A DNA stretch of 22,446 nucleotides from Desulfobulbaceae bacterium. Lineage in GTDB: Bacteria; Desulfobacterota; Desulfobulbia; Desulfobulbales; Desulfocapsaceae. Of this stretch, positions 15,760-22,446 are shown piece after piece (position 1 is the stretch's first letter; each line of letters starts with the position of its first letter). The notes beneath the pieces were generated by a model, which saw only the letters and a list, made by a program, of their open reading frames with translations, was not told the origin of the DNA and ran no database searches. The position numbers and the translations under genes were made by a program. The stretch is from positions 1 to 22,446 of the forward strand of contig JAUVON010000006.1 of assembly GCA_030599175.1 (NCBI GenBank). Direction: 5' to 3'.

Positions 15760-18288
15760 ATGACGGACAGTAAAATACTTCCCTACGTTACAAGGCCCGG
15801 TCGATATCTGGGCCGCGAATATAACTCAATTGAAAAACCATGGGAATCGGCTCAGGTCAGATGTGCTCTCATTTTTCCTGACCTGTATGAAATAGGTATG
15901 TCCCACCAGGGACTGCAGATACTTTACCACATACTCAACAGCAATGAAAAATTCCTGGCAGAACGATGTTATTGTCCTGATATCGACGTAGAAAATCTGC
16001 TCAGAGAAAAAAAACAAACATTAACCACACTCGAGTCAGGCCATCCTCTAACCGATTTCGATCTACTTGGTATTACCCTCCCCTACGAACTTTGCTACAG
16101 CAATATTCTTACTATTCTTAATCTGGCAGGTCTGCCTTTCTGGGCCCGTGAGAGAAGCATTTCTCACCCTCTGGTTATTGGGGGGGGAGCAGGTGCATTA
16201 AACCCTGAACCCATCGCAGATTTTTTTGATGCTGTCCTGCTTGGCGATGGTGAAGAAGCAATAGTTGAAATCGCTGAAATTGTCGGGCAGGAAAAAGAAG
16301 CTGTAAGTAACAGAGCAAGGCTGCTCGACAGACTCAGTGAGGTAAAGGGTGTCTATATCCCTTCTCATTTTAGTCCACAATACGATGAAAATAATCGTAT
16401 TGCTGAAATAAAACAGCTCGGTGGCTGCAATTCCCGGATAAACCGCAGGATTTTACCTAACCTTGACGCAATTGACCACTTAAAGCATCCGATAGTACCC
16501 AATGCGAGGATCGTTCATGATCGACTGGGTATAGAGATAGCCCGTGGATGCACCCGCGGCTGCCGTTTTTGTCAGGCTGGAATAACCTATAGACCTGTCA
16601 GGGAACGAAGCCCCGAACAGATCACAGAGCTGGCCATTGAGGGAATTAATGACTCTGGGTTTGAGGAACTTGCTCTCTTGTCGCTCTCCACCGGCGACTA
16701 CTCCTGTATTGAGCAAACCCTGCCTGAACTGATGAATAGATTTGCTGACGGCTTTACCTCTGTCTCCATGCCTTCAATGAGGGTAGGAACCTTAACCTCA
16801 ACCATCATGGATCAGATCAAACGAGTGCGAAAAACAGGCTTCACTCTTGCCCCCGAAGCGGGCAGTGAAAGGTTACGGCGGGTCATTAACAAGGGTATTT
16901 CCGAGGAAGACCTTATCACCACCTGCAGAGATGCCTTCACCCTTGGTTGGAAGGTTATTAAACTCTACTTTATGATCGGCCTGCCAACTGAAACCGAGAA
17001 GGATATAGATGAAATTATCCAGCTTGTCAAGAAGGTGAAAACAGAACGGGATAGAGGAAGTGCAAAAGGTAAAAAACAGGTTAATGTCAGTGTCGGAACT
17101 TTTGTGCCTAAACCCCATACTCCTTTTCAGTGGGAAAGACAGCTCACCCTTGAGGAAAGCAACAAATATCTGCGAAAATTGAAAGACAAGCTGCCCCATA
17201 AAGGTGTCAATCTGAAATACCACAACCCCAGAACCAGCTATCTTGAGGGTGTATTCTCCCGTGGAGACAGACGCCTTGCAGAACTATTGGCAACCGCCTG
17301 GCAAGATGGTGCCCGGCTTGATGGCTGGACTGAACATTTCAACCTGGATCTCTGGCAGCGGGCAGCAGAAAAGTGCAATATCGACCTGGATGACTATCTG
17401 CGGGCACGGAGTACAGATGAAATTCTGCCATGGCAGCATCTCCACTCCGGTATCGACACTCAGTTTCTAAAAGAGGAACTTGAAAAGGGTAAGACAGAAG
17501 TTTACACCCCCGACTGCAGATATCATGCCTGTCAAGAATGTGGAAGTTGTGATTTTGAGACTATTTTCCCCATTGTCCATAATCGTTCAAGAAAGGTGAT
17601 AGATACACCAGTTATTCCAGCCAGGACACCAGCAAGACAGGAGAATAGTGAACAGCACAACAGGTACATTGTTCAATATTCACGGATCGGTAGTATCTGC
17701 TTTCTCGGGCATCTGGAAATACTCCAGGTTGTCTTCAGAGCCTTGCGCCGAGCTGGAGTAGAGACTAATTACAGTAAGGGGTTCAACCCATCACCAAAAA
17801 TCTCTTTCGGTCCCGCTTTAGCTGTGGGCACCGAAAGTCTGGCAGAGTTTTTTATTATGGATCTGCCGAAACAATTGCCGGACACAGAGAAAGTGGCAAG
17901 GCAACTGAACAGTAAATTACCACCAGGCCTCAAAGTGTCCGCGGTAAAAAAACACCCAGGTAAGATAGCCCGGAAAATGCTTACATCCTACACTCTGACA
18001 CTGGATCGACCATTGACCGGAGAGGAAGTCGAACTGGTTGATCTATTTGTCAAAAGTTCTTCATATATTATAGAAAGGATCCGTAAGGGAAAAATGAAAC
18101 CACTTGACATCCGACCTCTTATCAGGAAAATAAGCTGCTCCGATCCCGACACAATCAAGCTTGAAACAATAAATGTCACCTCCAGCCCGGGTATAAAACC
18201 TATTGAAGTTTTGCTCAATATTATAAAAATAGACAAAGATACAGCCCTGCGAGCCTCGATACTCAAAACCGGCTGGCTCCCTCTATAA
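15760..18288 (+). CDS. Radical SAM protein fused to DUF2344 (TIGR03960 plus TIGR03936 type)
   Basis: An 842-residue protein of unknown reaction. The N-terminal part (about 1-200) resembles a cobalamin-binding-like Rossmann region (DLYEIGMSHQGLQILYHILN, VIGGGAGALNPEPIADFFD). The radical SAM domain follows, with CTRGCRFC giving Cys264, Cys268 and Cys271 for the 4Fe-4S cluster that cleaves SAM. A cysteine-rich link holds Cys586, Cys591, Cys594 and Cys597. The C terminus (about 634-842) is the DUF2344 / radical-SAM-linked domain (RYIVQYSRIGSICFLGHLEI, YSKGFNPSPKISFGPAL). In other lineages the two parts are separate neighbours. It is often near ribosomal or RNase G genes, so RNA or ribosome modification is a reasonable guess only. 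No clear Shine-Dalgarno precedes ATG 15760. The next gene starts 14 bp later. Confidence 0.9.
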   Translation: MTDSKILPYVTRPGRYLGREYNSIEKPWESAQVRCALIFPDLYEIGMSHQGLQILYHILNSNEKFLAERCYCPDIDVENLLREKKQTLTTLESGHPLTDFDLLGITLPYELCYSNILTILNLAGLPFWARERSISHPLVIGGGAGALNPEPIADFFDAVLLGDGEEAIVEIAEIVGQEKEAVSNRARLLDRLSEVKGVYIPSHFSPQYDENNRIAEIKQLGGCNSRINRRILPNLDAIDHLKHPIVPNARIVHDRLGIEIARGCTRGCRFCQAGITYRPVRERSPEQITELAIEGINDSGFEELALLSLSTGDYSCIEQTLPELMNRFADGFTSVSMPSMRVGTLTSTIMDQIKRVRKTGFTLAPEAGSERLRRVINKGISEEDLITTCRDAFTLGWKVIKLYFMIGLPTETEKDIDEIIQLVKKVKTERDRGSAKGKKQVNVSVGTFVPKPHTPFQWERQLTLEESNKYLRKLKDKLPHKGVNLKYHNPRTSYLEGVFSRGDRRLAELLATAWQDGARLDGWTEHFNLDLWQRAAEKCNIDLDDYLRARSTDEILPWQHLHSGIDTQFLKEELEKGKTEVYTPDCRYHACQECGSCDFETIFPIVHNRSRKVIDTPVIPARTPARQENSEQHNRYIVQYSRIGSICFLGHLEILQVVFRALRRAGVETNYSKGFNPSPKISFGPALAVGTESLAEFFIMDLPKQLPDTEKVARQLNSKLPPGLKVSAVKKHPGKIARKMLTSYTLTLDRPLTGEEVELVDLFVKSSSYIIERIRKGKMKPLDIRPLIRKISCSDPDTIKLETINVTSSPGIKPIEVLLNIIKIDKDTALRASILKTGWLPL

Positions 18289-18302
18289 AGCAGGAAAAAA
18301 TA

Positions 18303-19523
18303 TTGAAAATCTCTCTGCTCAGTGCCCTTATCCTGTTCCTGACCCTGACTCCCTGTTACACGCAACCATCAGAAACATTTGATCATCTCATCGATAATGG
18401 CGGCTTCATCGTAAAAGACGGATCCGGTCACCTTCAATACCGCGAAAGAGAGACCTTTATCCCAGCCTCAACTCTCAAGATTGTAACCTGCCTGGCGGCC
18501 CTTGAAATTCTGGGAGAAGATTACCGCTTTGAAACTCACTTCTTCCTTGACGACAGGAAGAACCTTTATATAAAAGGGTTTGGAGACCCTTTTCTCACCT
18601 CCGAGGCCCTGAGCGACATTGCAGAGAAATTATATAGTCAGGGACTCAGGCAGCTCTCATCCATAATCCTTGATGACACTTCTTACGCACTGGATTCTTT
18701 AGCCGATGGTGCAGGTCAATCCCCCAACCCCTTCGATGCACCAAACGGTGCACTGGCTGTTAATTTCAACAGTGTACCTGTTTCTGTTGCCCCCGACGGC
18801 ACCATAACATCGGGCGAACCTCAAACTCCGAACATCCCTGTAATATCTGAAATCGGCAACAACCTTCCTCCCGGTCTTCATCGTATAAATATTAATATCC
18901 TGCCGCAAGAAAAATCTCTCACTCCTCCTCTCCGTTATGCAGGAGAACTCATTACAAAACTCTTTCGTACGGCAGGTATTGTAATTCATAAGAAGTTCCA
19001 GGCAGGCCCCACCCCATCCTTCCTCCGCACCGTCTATATCCATAAGTCTGAAAAAAAGGTGCTCGACATGGTGAAGGCCTGCATGAAATATTCCAATAAC
19101 TATATCGCTAATCAGCTTTTCCTCGCCTGCGGAGCGGTGTCATATGGATATCCTGCAAGCTGGGACAAGTCACGCCGCCTGTTCAGGAGTTATGCAAAAA
19201 AAAGACTGGGTCTTTCTGTGGAGGAACTTCATCTGACAGAGGGGTCAGGTCTATCAAGAAAAAACAGAATATCTCCTGCCGGGCTGCTGACAGCAGTTGA
19301 ACTTTTTCAACCCTATATGCACCTCTTAAATCTTAAGGGAGATATTTATCTTAAAAGCGGCTCCCTGAGTGATGTTTACAGCTACGCCGGTTTTTTTATC
19401 CACAGGGACAAATTCCTTCCTTTTGTTATTATGCTCAATCAGAAGGAAAATAACAGGTCCAAGCTTCTGACAGCCCTCCAGCGTGCAATTACATCGAAAG
19501 ATGGAAATGTTAGGACTTTTTAA
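18303..19523 (+). CDS. D-alanyl-D-alanine carboxypeptidase/endopeptidase, PBP4 (S13) family
   Basis: A periplasmic penicillin-binding protein that trims or cleaves peptidoglycan peptides. After a signal peptide (about residues 1-20) come the three penicillin-binding motifs: STLK (56-59, Ser nucleophile and Lys), SNN (264-266) and KSG (351-353), in order and with the long gap between the first two that marks the S13 family with its inserted domains. At 406 residues it is shorter than E. coli PBP4, mainly in the inserted and C-terminal parts. The start is TTG at 18303 with AGGA about 8 bases upstream; no ATG lies before the signal peptide. It is 14 bp after the radical SAM gene, suggesting one transcript. 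Confidence 0.9.
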   Translation: MKISLLSALILFLTLTPCYTQPSETFDHLIDNGGFIVKDGSGHLQYRERETFIPASTLKIVTCLAALEILGEDYRFETHFFLDDRKNLYIKGFGDPFLTSEALSDIAEKLYSQGLRQLSSIILDDTSYALDSLADGAGQSPNPFDAPNGALAVNFNSVPVSVAPDGTITSGEPQTPNIPVISEIGNNLPPGLHRININILPQEKSLTPPLRYAGELITKLFRTAGIVIHKKFQAGPTPSFLRTVYIHKSEKKVLDMVKACMKYSNNYIANQLFLACGAVSYGYPASWDKSRRLFRSYAKKRLGLSVEELHLTEGSGLSRKNRISPAGLLTAVELFQPYMHLLNLKGDIYLKSGSLSDVYSYAGFFIHRDKFLPFVIMLNQKENNRSKLLTALQRAITSKDGNVRTF

Positions 19524-19575
19524 GCTTAATCAATTACGATAATCTCGTAATAAGGTTTACATGAAAGGCATAATT

Positions 19576-19708
19576 GATGGCGTCGTAAGAAGTCCCCAAC
19601 TTCGTCATTCCCGCGTAGGCGGGAATCCAGAACGTATTGAAATGACTGGATTCCCGCCTGCGCGGGAATGACGGTATTGTGCAGAATTTGGGTTTTTACG
19701 ACGCCATC
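19576..19708. repeat. GATGGC...GCCATC repeat element with a GC-rich palindromic core
   Basis: Both ends are of one type: GATGGCGTCGTAAGAA on the left and TTTTTACGACGCCATC on the right. The core is a long imperfect hairpin with arms CATTCCCGCG..GCGGGAATCCAG and its inverse around a short AT loop. ATAATT occurs immediately on both sides (19570-19575 and 19709-19714), a possible 6-bp target duplication. It lies between the PBP4-like gene and the DUF2231 gene. Confidence 0.85.
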
Positions 19709-19738
19709 ATAATTAATAATCTTTAAAAGGAGAAAGAT

Positions 19739-20161
19739 ATGATTGGAAGTCTGTACGAAACATTGGAAAAATTCGGATTCAGTCATCCACTTCACCCGAT
19801 ATTCACCCATCTGCCAATGGGTATGATAATCGGTATGGTTATTTTTTCACTTCTTGGGTTAATCCGACAGGGAAAACACTTTAATACAACAGCATATTAC
19901 TGTTCAATACTTGCCTTTCTTGGTGTTTTCCCTGTCATTTCTGCGGGAATACTTGACTGGTTGCATCTCATGGAAGGTCAGTGGAACACGTTTATCATTA
20001 TCAAGATGATACTAGCCACACTCCTCACAATCCTCCTTGCATTTTCAATCAGGGTAAAAAGAAAAGGAGGCACTCCGGGAAAAATTTTCCTGCTCTATAT
20101 ACTCTGCCTGGCCTGTGCGGGAGGCCTTGGATATTCAGGTGGAGAGCTTGTTTTCGGCTAA
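19739..20161 (+). CDS. DUF2231-like integral membrane protein
   Basis: A 140-residue protein with four hydrophobic helices (about residues 24-42, 52-72, 84-102 and 115-135). The N-terminal motif HPLHPIFTHLPMG, rich in His and Pro, is typical of the DUF2231 family, whose biochemical role is unknown to me; conserved His residues could bind a metal or heme, which is inference. AAAGGAG precedes the ATG at good spacing. The upstream repeat element separates it from the PBP4-like gene, and a hairpin with a short T tract follows it. It converges on icd. Confidence 0.85.
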   Translation: MIGSLYETLEKFGFSHPLHPIFTHLPMGMIIGMVIFSLLGLIRQGKHFNTTAYYCSILAFLGVFPVISAGILDWLHLMEGQWNTFIIIKMILATLLTILLAFSIRVKRKGGTPGKIFLLYILCLACAGGLGYSGGELVFG

Positions 20162-20180
20162 CCCTGCCTTTTCTCCCATG

Positions 20181-20216
20181 ATTTTTTTTGACCACGCCCA
20201 GAGGGCGTGGTTTTAT
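20181..20216 (+). terminator. Terminator hairpin between DUF2231 gene and icd
   Basis: CCACGCCC (20192-20199) and GGGCGTGG (20203-20210) form a perfect 8-bp GC-rich stem with a 3-nt loop, followed on the plus strand by TTTTAT. On the minus strand the stem is followed by A residues, so it fits the plus-strand gene best, though the strong stem may also stop or protect the icd message. Confidence 0.75.
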
Positions 20217-20225
20217 AACTTGCAG

Positions 20226-21461
20226 TCAGCTGTCAAGCGCTTTTTTAAGATTCTCATCCAATGCTGCCAGAAACTGTTCCGTTGTCAAATAATGTTTTTC
20301 CGTCATAGATGTTCCATGAATGCAAAGAGCCAGATCCTTGGTCATCCTGCCGCTCTCTACAGTTTCTATGCACACCTTCTCCAGGGTTTCGCAAAAGTCG
20401 ATTAAATCCTGATTATGGTCGAGTTTTCCTCGAAAGGCCAGCCCTCTTGTCCAGGCAAAGATAGATGCAATCGGATTCGTTGAGGTAGGATTACCTTTCT
20501 GGTGCTCCCTGTAGTGGCGTGTAACCGTACCATGGGCAGCCTCCGCTTCCATGGTTTTGCCGTCAGGAGTAACGAGAGTCGAAGTCATCAGTCCCAATGA
20601 CCCGAAACCTTGAGCCAGGGTGTCTGACTGTACATCCCCATCATAATTTTTACAGGCCCAGACAAACCCTCCCTCCCACTTCAAGGCAGCGGCGACCATA
20701 TCGTCGATAAGTCTGTGCTCATAAAGAATCCCAAGCTCATCCATCCTGACTTTATAGTCTTGTTGATACACTTCTTCAAAAATGTCCTTGAACCGGCCGT
20801 CATATTTTTTCAGGATTGTGTTTTTAGTGGACAGATAGAGCGGCCATTTTTTATTGATGGCCTGATTAAAACATGAATGGGCAAAACCATAGATTGACTC
20901 ATCCGTATTATACATAGTCATGGCTACACCATCGCCCTGGAAGTCATACACCTCAAAAGTCTTCGGTTCGCTGCCGTTCTCAGGGGTGAAGGTAACAGTC
21001 AATCTTCCTTTTCCTTCCACCACAAAATCGGTGGCCCTGTATTGATCTCCAAATGCATGTCTACCGATACAGATCGGTTTTTTCCAGGTTGTTACCAGCC
21101 GCGGCACGTTTTTTACCATTATCGGTTCTCTGAAAACAGTACCTCCAAGAATATTACGAATGGTTCCGTTTGGAGATCGGTACATCCTTTTCAGACCGAA
21201 TTCCTTCACCCGACCCTCATCCGGAGTAATGGTTGCACATTTTATTCCCACCCCTGTTTTCAAAATAGCATGTGCAGCATCGACTGTGATCTGATCGTCT
21301 GTTTCATCCCGTTTTGAAATACCCAGGTCATAGTACTGAATCTCAAGGTCAAGATATGGAAAAATAAGTTTATCTTTTATAAATTGCCAGATAATGCGGG
21401 TCATTTCATCGCCATCCAACTCTACTACAGGATTTTCAATTTTAATTTTTTCCATTTTCAT
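20226..21461 (-). CDS. icd: NADP-dependent isocitrate dehydrogenase, eukaryote-like (type II) form
   Basis: Converts isocitrate to 2-oxoglutarate and CO2 with NADP+ in the TCA cycle. The roughly 411-residue protein matches the homodimeric IDH form related to eukaryotic IDH1/2 rather than the E. coli type: [14 protein letters not shown] near the N terminus, [34 protein letters not shown] (substrate loop), [24 protein letters not shown], and [16 protein letters not shown] (cofactor site). I chose ATG at 21461 (another ATG two codons later is possible); 15 further upstream residues are not family-like. A MITE-like element begins 46 bp upstream and would lie in its leader or promoter. It is monocistronic as far as can be seen. 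Confidence 0.95.
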   Translation of the reverse strand: MKMEKIKIENPVVELDGDEMTRIIWQFIKDKLIFPYLDLEIQYYDLGISKRDETDDQITVDAAHAILKTGVGIKCATITPDEGRVKEFGLKRMYRSPNGTIRNILGGTVFREPIMVKNVPRLVTTWKKPICIGRHAFGDQYRATDFVVEGKGRLTVTFTPENGSEPKTFEVYDFQGDGVAMTMYNTDESIYGFAHSCFNQAINKKWPLYLSTKNTILKKYDGRFKDIFEEVYQQDYKVRMDELGILYEHRLIDDMVAAALKWEGGFVWACKNYDGDVQSDTLAQGFGSLGLMTSTLVTPDGKTMEAEAAHGTVTRHYREHQKGNPTSTNPIASIFAWTRGLAFRGKLDHNQDLIDFCETLEKVCIETVESGRMTKDLALCIHGTSMTEKHYLTTEQFLAALDENLKKALDS

Positions 21462-21506
21462 TTCATCTGGTTGAAGGTTTTGTGCACAGCCTTTTGCTGC
21501 ACGCAA

Positions 21507-21661
21507 GTTACTAGGAGCTTGTCCGAGAATGCATTTCGCCCAAACTCTTCGTTGTTTTCAAAAAAATAATGCTCGCAATATCACGTATATGGCTGTGCTT
21601 ATTTTTTTGGAAAACCTCGATTTTAAACAAAATGCTTATTCTCGGACAAGCTCCTAGTAAC
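21507..21661. mobile_element. MITE-like element with CTAG-ended inverted repeats
   Basis: Inverted ends read CTAGGAGCTTGTCCGAGAAT on the left (21511) and as its near reverse complement on the right (to 21657), continued outward by GTTA/TAAC. Inside, GTTTTC-A-run-TAA and its inverse form a second long hairpin arm. There is room for no transposase: frames through it are short. The left end is shared with the palindrome at 3936-3977. CTAG at both outer ends could be a duplicated 4-bp target, as some IS5-group elements make; the family is not identified. Confidence 0.75.
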
Positions 21662-21872
21662 AGTGAATTCAGAAGAACAGTAACTACAAATTTATAAAGA
21701 TGCCACACATCAAGCCGCATTTATCAGAAAAATACCAAATTTTTCCAAAAATTAAATATTTTAAAATGTTTTTTATTTCATATAGTTACCCTATTAATAG
21801 GTATAATTACCTAGTGTGAAATAGGTGATTCCCCTATTGTTGGCCTTTGCACTTTATGATAAGAATAATCAT
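21662..21872. other. AT-rich non-coding stretch upstream of icd and its MITE
   Basis: No gene is seen. The notable content is two TACC/GGT dyads: a 12-bp palindrome CCTATTAATAGG (21790-21801) inside TACC-N9-GGTA, and just after it TACC-N12-GGTG. These could be operator sites, but no matching regulator is in the window. Confidence 0.4.
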
Positions 21873-22022
21873 GATGGCGTCGTAAAAATTCTTCATCTAC
21901 TTCGTTGTTGCAAATTTTCTATCATTACGACGTACCCCAGTACGCCGGAATAATAGAAAATTTACACGCCTCGTATATGAAGCTTTTTACTTAGCCATCT
22001 GATTTTAAGGTTTTTACGAGTT
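21873..22022. repeat. GATGGC...GCCATC repeat element with an AAATTTTCTAT palindromic core
   Basis: Left end GATGGCGTCGTAAAAA (21873); right inner end TTTTTACTTAGCCATC (to 21999); outer motif TTTTTACGAGTT (22011-22022), mirrored at 15525-15536. The core (21912-21963) is an imperfect palindrome ending AAATTTTCTAT/ATAGAAAATTT with CGTAC/GTACG near the centre. Arms match the other copies while the core does not. Confidence 0.8.
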
Positions 22023-22108
22023 TATCAATCATATCTTTTGAAACATTAATCCTTCATATCCTGAGAGATCAGCACCAGTAGTCGCAAATTTTGTCAGCCG
22101 ACCAAACT

Positions 22109-22342
22109 ATGATGAAATCAGAGACAGAAGAACAGATCGCATCTTTTACTGTGGAAAACAAGAATCAAGAGCTAAAACAAGTGGTTATCAGCCAGGACAT
22201 CCATTCCCACTACACCAGAGACAAGAACTACCCTAAACGTTATCGCCTGGAATCACTTTATGGAGAAGCAGTATACCGAACTGAGGATCCTGATATTCTC
22301 AAACTCTCCGATGGATCACTCCTTAAAAGAAAAAGGCAATAA
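22109..22342 (+). CDS. Small hypothetical protein
   Basis: A frame of about 77 residues from ATG at 22109 (ATG at 22112 or TTG at 22091 are alternatives) with plausible protein composition: acidic N terminus, charged middle with HSHYTRDKNYPKRYRLESLY, and a basic end KRKRQ. No signal peptide, membrane segment or known motif is visible, and no good Shine-Dalgarno precedes it. It begins 86 bp after a repeat element. It may be a real small soluble protein or a chance frame; I do not recognise it. The remaining 100 bases of the window show no supported gene. Confidence 0.45.
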   Translation: MMKSETEEQIASFTVENKNQELKQVVISQDIHSHYTRDKNYPKRYRLESLYGEAVYRTEDPDILKLSDGSLLKRKRQ

Positions 22343-22446
22343 TTCGATTACCCCCTCCACTTTTCTCCGTTGATCAAGACACCAACTAACTCTTCCGCAG
22401 CTTCCTGTGTGACAAACTATTTCCATCTCAATTTCAAAGTGTTATG

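Noticed and set aside
19526..19810. Minus-strand frame of 94 residues containing VIPAQAGIQ and SRLRGND
   Set aside because: It is created by the palindromic repeat element; these residue strings are typical of spurious proteins read through such repeats.
21511..21720. Minus-strand frame of 69 residues
   Set aside because: It runs through the MITE-like element and has no start signal or protein-like features.
22343..22446. Minus-strand reading at the window end that looks like a protein C terminus (EAAEELVGVLING)
   Set aside because: An in-frame stop lies just upstream of it within the window, so it can be only about 22 codons without a start codon.

Overview
The window looks like a chromosomal segment of a Desulfobacterota (former Deltaproteobacteria) organism, most likely near the Desulfobulbales. 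This is inferred from gene content and order: ffh-rpsP-khpA-rimM-trmD-SPOUT methyltransferase-rplS-rnhB-yraN in one run, a radical SAM/DUF2344 fusion, a eukaryote-type NADP isocitrate dehydrogenase, an SSS/DUF4212 symporter pair, and dispersed GATGGCGTCGTAAAAA repeats of a kind I associate with this group. No rRNA, tRNA, CRISPR array, prophage or intact transposase was seen.

Layout. (1) 1-3654: the 3' end of a DEDDh exonuclease gene (+), then a minus-strand block holding a membrane-anchored TPR protein, a sodium:solute symporter (acetate-permease-like) and its small subunit, which carries an unusual soluble insertion. The symporter operon ends in a strong intrinsic terminator. (2) 3655-4608: a long AT-rich non-coding gap with a 42-bp palindrome and a good sigma70-type promoter for the next operon. 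(3) 4609-9989: a protein-targeting, ribosome and RNA-modification operon (SRP GTPase, S16, KH RNA-binding protein, 16S maturation factor RimM, TrmD, a second SPOUT methyltransferase, L19, RNase HII, YraN) with tiny gaps or overlaps. A repeat element sits between rplS and rnhB. (4) 10046-14356: pdxA, tmk, a large TPR lipoprotein and a LolB-like lipoprotein, all (+). (5) 14346-15395: a minus-strand periplasmic double-AMIN protein that overlaps the lipoprotein gene tail to tail. (6) 15760-20161: radical SAM/DUF2344 protein, PBP4-like D,D-carboxypeptidase and DUF2231 membrane protein (+), with repeat elements before the first and before the last. (7) 20226-21461: icd (-), with a MITE-like element directly upstream. 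(8) 21662-22446: mostly non-coding, with another repeat element and one small unknown gene.

The genes are nearly all housekeeping: translation and ribosome assembly, cofactor and nucleotide synthesis, cell-envelope proteins, TCA cycle and carboxylate uptake. I did not find a convincing new multi-gene system. The least ordinary content is the repeat landscape: four copies of one element family with conserved outer arms but unrelated palindromic cores, two copies of a second family with CTAG-ended inverted repeats, and a 24-bp sequence found both beside a repeat element and inside a signal-peptide coding region. The symporter small subunit with about 135 extra residues between its two membrane helices is the most unusual protein.
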